Shown piece by piece: positions 60,951 through 64,000 of a DNA stretch of 64,000 nucleotides. Source of the DNA: an uncultured Bacilli bacterium (GTDB lineage: Bacteria; Bacillota_I; Bacilli_A; RF39; UBA660). Location: the NCBI GenBank assembly GCA_934086145.1, contig CAKOHV010000007.1, positions 1-64,000 of the forward strand, in the 5' to 3' direction. A model generated the notes under the pieces. The model saw only the letters and a program-made list of their open reading frames with translations. It did not search any database and had not been told where the DNA came from. The translations under genes and the position numbers were made by a program. Each line of letters opens with the position of its first letter. Within the stretch, counting starts at the first letter, position 1.

Positions 60951-61700
60951 TTAAATGTCAAAGACCTGATGGATATTTTCATTGGTTATATTTGCCAAAT
61001 GTTCCATTGAAACGCCTTTTAAAGAAGCTACAAACTCAGCTATTTCATTAATATGTGAAGAATCATTTCTTTCTCCTCTAAAAGGGACTGGTGTCAAATA
61101 AGGAGAATCGGTCTCTAATACTATTTTTTCTAAAGAAATTTCTTTTATAACATCTTTTAAATTGCAATTTTTAAATGTTATAACACCATTAACACCCAAT
61201 AAAAAGCCTAATTTTAAATAAATATTTGCTGTTTCTAAACTTCCACTAAAACTATGGATAACTCCTCTAACTTTGTATTTCTTTATCGTTTCTGTTGTAT
61301 CAAGAGTCGCATCACGACTATGAATAATAACTGGTTTATTATATTTTTCAGCTAGTTTTAATTGCTCTTCAAAAAGACTTATTTGCGCTTCTTTATTCTC
61401 TTTACCATAATGATAATCTAAACCAATTTCTCCAATCGCAACTATTTTTTCATCATTAAGATGTTTTTCAATAAAATCTATATCTTCTTTTTTATAATCT
61501 AAAACACTTTCTGGATGAATGCCTAAGGCTCCATACATAAAATCATAAGATGAAACTTTTTTTAATACTTCTATATTAGACTTAGCATCACAACCATTAT
61601 TAATAATTTTACCAATATTATTATCTTTTATTTTTTTTAATACTTTTTCTATATCATCATAATATTCATCATAAATATGACAATGTGTATCTACAAACAT
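60951..61700 (-). CDS. tatD: TatD-family metal-dependent hydrolase
   Basis: The 249-residue protein has the TatD metal motifs: FVDTHCHIYDEYYDD, IGEIGLDYHYG, PVIIHSRDATLDT, GVIHSFSG and LETDSPYLTPVPFRG. It is a 3'-5' exonuclease or related phosphoesterase used in DNA turnover and quality control. It lies downstream of metG as in Bacillus, but a terminator and its own promoter separate them. AGAGGTG site. Confidence 0.95.
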   Translation of the reverse strand: MFVDTHCHIYDEYYDDIEKVLKKIKDNNIGKIINNGCDAKSNIEVLKKVSSYDFMYGALGIHPESVLDYKKEDIDFIEKHLNDEKIVAIGEIGLDYHYGKENKEAQISLFEEQLKLAEKYNKPVIIHSRDATLDTTETIKKYKVRGVIHSFSGSLETANIYLKLGFLLGVNGVITFKNCNLKDVIKEISLEKIVLETDSPYLTPVPFRGERNDSSHINEIAEFVASLKGVSMEHLANITNENIHQVFDI

Positions 61701-61715
61701 AATATCACCTCTAAA

Positions 61716-61743
61716 ATTATATCAATTTACATATTTTTTGCAA
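61716..61743 (-). promoter_or_regulatory. promoter of tatD
   Basis: On the minus strand, TTGCAA (61738-61743) and TATAAT (61716-61721) are separated by 16 bases, with AGAGGTG and the ATG close behind. Confidence 0.65.
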
Positions 61744-61808
61744 TATTTTATTTCCCGGGAAATAAAATAGATACAATTTCCAAAAAAAAGACTATTTCCC
61801 GAGAAATA
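61744..61808. promoter_or_regulatory. two TATTTCCCGRGAAATA palindromes between metG and tatD
   Basis: A perfect 26-base palindrome centred on CCCGGG spans 61744-61769 and ends one base before the tatD -35 box. A second copy of its 16-base core, with one change (TATTTCCCGAGAAATA), lies at 61793-61808 within the metG terminator. Placement suggests a regulator-binding site for tatD. Confidence 0.55.
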
Positions 61809-61811
61809 ATC
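61782..61811 (-). terminator. metG terminator
   Basis: On the minus strand, GATTATTTC and GAAATAGTC pair around TCGG and are followed by eight Ts. Confidence 0.85.
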
Positions 61812-63349
61812 TATTTTTTATCTATTCTATCAAATAAATGAACAGGTTCTTTTAATTTTATTCCACTTGTTAATAAACCAAATTCATTTGTTGAAGCAAA
61901 ACTATTCACTTCTGTATTCAATTGCTCAAATATTTTTTCAGCCGTTTCTGGTAAAAATGCACTCAACAATACTGCACAAATTCTAATACTTTCTAATAAA
62001 TTATACAATACGGTTCCTAATCTCGCTTTTTTTGTTTCATCCTTAGCTAAAAGCCATGGGGTTGTATCATCGATATACTTATTACATTTTCTTAATACTT
62101 CAAATATTTCTTGTAAAGCATCACCTATTTTTAATTCATTCATTTTATTTGTAATTTTTTCATTTAATTGTAATACATTATCAATTAAATCAGAATCAAC
62201 TTCTGCAAATTCAGCATTTTCTGGAATAATTCCATCAAAATACTTATAATCCATACTTACTGTTCTATTAACCAAATTACCTAATATATTAACTAAATCA
62301 GCATTAATTCGTTCAATTAATAAGTCCTTAGAGAATATTCCATCTGAAGCAAAAGGAATTTCATGTAAAAAATAATATCTTACTGCATCAACACCATATT
62401 CTTTAACCAAATCATCGGCATAAATGACATTTCCTTTTGACTTACTCATTTTACCATCAGCCATTATCAACCACGGATGACCAAATACTTGTTTAGGCAA
62501 TGGTAAGTTTAAACTCATTAAAAAGCATGGCCAATAAATCGTATGAAATCTAATAATATCTTTACCAATTAAATGAAGATCAGCCGGCCATCTATAACTA
62601 AATTCTTCTGTAGAATTATCAAAATCAAATCCAATATTAGTTATATAATTTGTTAAGGCATCTAACCATACATAAACTACGTGTTTTTCATCAAATGATA
62701 CAGGAATTCCCCAAGTAAAAGAAGTTCTAGACACACATAAATCTTGTAACCCAGGTTTAATAAAGTTATTTAACATTTCATTTTTACGAGCTGCTGGTTG
62801 AATAAAATCCGGATGTGATTCAATATATTCTTCTAATTGTTTCTGATATTTGCTTAACTTAAAGAAATAAGCTTCTTCTTTCTTTTGTTGAACTTCACGA
62901 CCACAATCTGGACATTTGCCATCAATTAACTGACTTTCTGTCCAAAATGATTCACAAGGTGTACAATACAAACCTTTATATTCACCTTTATATATGTCAC
63001 CTTTATCATACATAAACTTAAAAATATGTTGTACAACCTCTTCATGATGTTTATCTGTTGTTCTAACAAATCTATCATAGCTTGTATTCATAACATCCCA
63101 TATTTTTCTAAGTTCTGTTGACTTTTCATCAACAAATTCTTGAGGTGTAATACCAGCTTCGCGAGCTTTTATTTCTATTTTTTCCCCATGTTCATCAGTT
63201 CCTGTCTGAAAATAAACATCATATCCTTCTAATCTTTTATATCTTGCTATAGCATCAGCTAAAACAATTTCATAAGTATTTCCAATATGTGGTTTACCTG
63301 AAGTATATGCAATTGCTGTACTTATATAATATTTTTTCTTTTTTTCCAT
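61811..63349 (-). CDS. metG: methionyl-tRNA synthetase
   Basis: The enzyme charges tRNA-Met. The 512-residue protein has the class I motif KPHIGNTYEIV (HIGH-like), the zinc knuckle GLYCTPCESFW with KCPDCGREV, and KMSKSKGNVIYADDL (KMSKS). It lacks the C-terminal tRNA-binding domain of longer forms, as in many short bacterial enzymes. It follows the dUTPase-like gene by 11 bases and both are behind a Met T-box, which links expression to uncharged tRNA-Met. Confidence 0.97.
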   Translation of the reverse strand: MEKKKKYYISTAIAYTSGKPHIGNTYEIVLADAIARYKRLEGYDVYFQTGTDEHGEKIEIKAREAGITPQEFVDEKSTELRKIWDVMNTSYDRFVRTTDKHHEEVVQHIFKFMYDKGDIYKGEYKGLYCTPCESFWTESQLIDGKCPDCGREVQQKKEEAYFFKLSKYQKQLEEYIESHPDFIQPAARKNEMLNNFIKPGLQDLCVSRTSFTWGIPVSFDEKHVVYVWLDALTNYITNIGFDFDNSTEEFSYRWPADLHLIGKDIIRFHTIYWPCFLMSLNLPLPKQVFGHPWLIMADGKMSKSKGNVIYADDLVKEYGVDAVRYYFLHEIPFASDGIFSKDLLIERINADLVNILGNLVNRTVSMDYKYFDGIIPENAEFAEVDSDLIDNVLQLNEKITNKMNELKIGDALQEIFEVLRKCNKYIDDTTPWLLAKDETKKARLGTVLYNLLESIRICAVLLSAFLPETAEKIFEQLNTEVNSFASTNEFGLLTSGIKLKEPVHLFDRIDKK

Positions 63350-63360
63350 TTATATTCCTC

Positions 63361-63825
63361 CTAATAATCTGATGTTCTTTCTATAAATTCATTATCTTCA
63401 TCATCATCTGTTTTTAGATATTTAATAATCATACCTTGACACATGCCATCACCAGCTTTTACTACATAATCCTCACTACCTTCATTTTGGATTTTAATCC
63501 ACATATGACCTTCGTTATTAGGATTATTATAATAATCTGCATCAATTACTCCTATTTGATTACACAATCTGACATTCCATTTAAATCCCATACTACTACG
63601 AGCCATTAACAATAATACTTCATCATTTTCTATAATAGCTTTTACTCCAGTTGGAATTTTCTTTATTTCCCCTGGTTTTAAAGTGTAATCGTACAAAGCA
63701 TAAAAATCATAAGCAGCTGCATGTTTCGTTTCTCTTTTTGGTAACTTATAATCTTTATACAAACTTTCATCATCTTTTATATCTTTTTTAAATTGATCAA
63801 AAGATATTTTTTCAAATTTTCTCGT
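63361..63825 (-). CDS. dUTPase-like nucleotide hydrolase with apparent ACG start
   Basis: The protein fits the dUTPase superfamily: AAYDFYALYDYTLKPGEIKK, MARSSMGFKWNV, CNQIGVIDADYYNNP and GDGMCQGMIIKYL. It should remove dUTP (or dCTP) from the pool. The first ordinary start codon in frame is a TTG at 63762 without a ribosome binding site. The frame continues upstream to an ACG at 63825 exactly seven bases after AAGGAGG, giving RKFEKISFDQFKKDIKDDES, which looks like the real N-terminus. ACG may be a rare start or a mutated ATG. It is co-transcribed with metG. Confidence 0.8.
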   Translation of the reverse strand, partial: TRKFEKISFDQFKKDIKDDESLYKDYKLPKRETKHAAAYDFYALYDYTLKPGEIKKIPTGVKAIIENDEVLLLMARSSMGFKWNVRLCNQIGVIDADYYNNPNNEGHMWIKIQNEGSEDYVVKAGDGMCQGMIIKYLKTDDDEDNEFIERTSDY

Positions 63826-63845
63826 AAGAACACCTCCTTAAATAA

Positions 63846-64000
63846 AAAAATTCATAATCTAAGGACGAGCTTAACCCGCGGTACCACCTTAGTTTATGAA
63901 TTATCATACACTTATATTCTTAACGCGAATAACGTTTCAACTCCAGAGCCATGTTCTCTTTATTTCATAATAATTCTTTTCACCAACCAGAATCTCTCTT
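63846..64000 (-). promoter_or_regulatory. T-box riboswitch, Met-specific, cut by the window edge
   Basis: On the minus strand the conserved AAGGTGGTACCGCG T-box sequence lies in a leader ahead of the dUTPase-metG pair. The terminator stem pairs TTCATAA-CTAAGG with CCTTAG-TTATGAA before TTTTTTT. Further upstream GAACATGGCTCTGGAG contains the specifier ATG (63950-63952), consistent with sensing uncharged tRNA-Met, and AGAGAG...GGTTGGTG of stem I is visible. The 5' end is outside the window. Confidence 0.93.

Noticed and set aside
1..64000. CRISPR array
   Set aside because: No regularly spaced direct repeats or cas genes were found in the window.

Overview
Organism. The window is very AT-rich, uses the standard bacterial code (UGA stops, tRNA-Trp with a CCA anticodon) and carries Firmicutes landmarks: spoVG, yabG, yabP, yabQ, cwlD, a cwlJ-like gene, veg, a Met T-box, a CIRCE operator and GGAGG-type ribosome binding sites. 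It most likely comes from an endospore-forming, anaerobic (nrdG) member of the class Bacilli close to the Erysipelotrichales or uncultured gut lineages next to the Mollicutes. The exact taxon cannot be fixed from sequence alone.

Layout. 0.1-12.7 kb: mixed housekeeping (gmk, htpG with CIRCE, fucO, a TetR regulator) and lineage-specific unknowns. 12.9-14.7 kb: pyrophosphatase, a HAD protein, tRNA-Trp and a CwlJ-like cortex hydrolase. 14.8-21.4 kb: an NAD salvage operon, pncA-pncB-nudF-nadE-nadD, followed by a decayed pncC and an NrtR-type regulator. A strong pncA promoter carries a duplicated palindrome that may be the operator.

22.48-34.59 kb: a 12.1-kb integrative element inserted into an amidase-LysM gene. 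The 3' part of the host gene lies at 21.5-22.5 kb and the 5' part at 34.6-34.9 kb. Joining the two at a GG dinucleotide restores a 406-codon reading frame. The element carries a large serine recombinase, small regulators (RHH and HTH), an AlwI-type restriction enzyme with a double adenine methyltransferase, a DUF4268 nuclease-like protein and a CBASS-like operon: small basic protein, SMODS nucleotidyltransferase, SEC-C protein and S-4TM pore effector. It is best read as a mobile defence island.

35.2-41.1 kb: a degenerate transglutaminase-like protein and a six-gene operon of WXG100-like proteins flanked by two leaderless peptidoglycan hydrolases, which suggests type VII secretion cargo. 41.2-48.9 kb: rimO, an HtrA protease overlapping an Abi_2 HEPN gene, a phospholipase-like protein, a DUF5131/macro-domain pair and cwlD. 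49.1-53.2 kb: the conserved ecfA1-ecfA2-ecfT-truA-rplM-rpsI block, with unusually degraded ECF ATPases. 53.2-56.6 kb: a glycosyltransferase, a DUF6020 membrane protein and nrdG. 56.7-64 kb: the classic Bacillus-type block (divIC, yabQ, yabP, spoVG, veg, yabG, rsmA, a 3D-domain protein, tatD, metG), led by a dUTPase-like gene and a Met T-box cut by the window edge. A MITE-like insert between two identical 155-bp copies sits between yabQ and divIC. Nearly all genes are on the minus strand.
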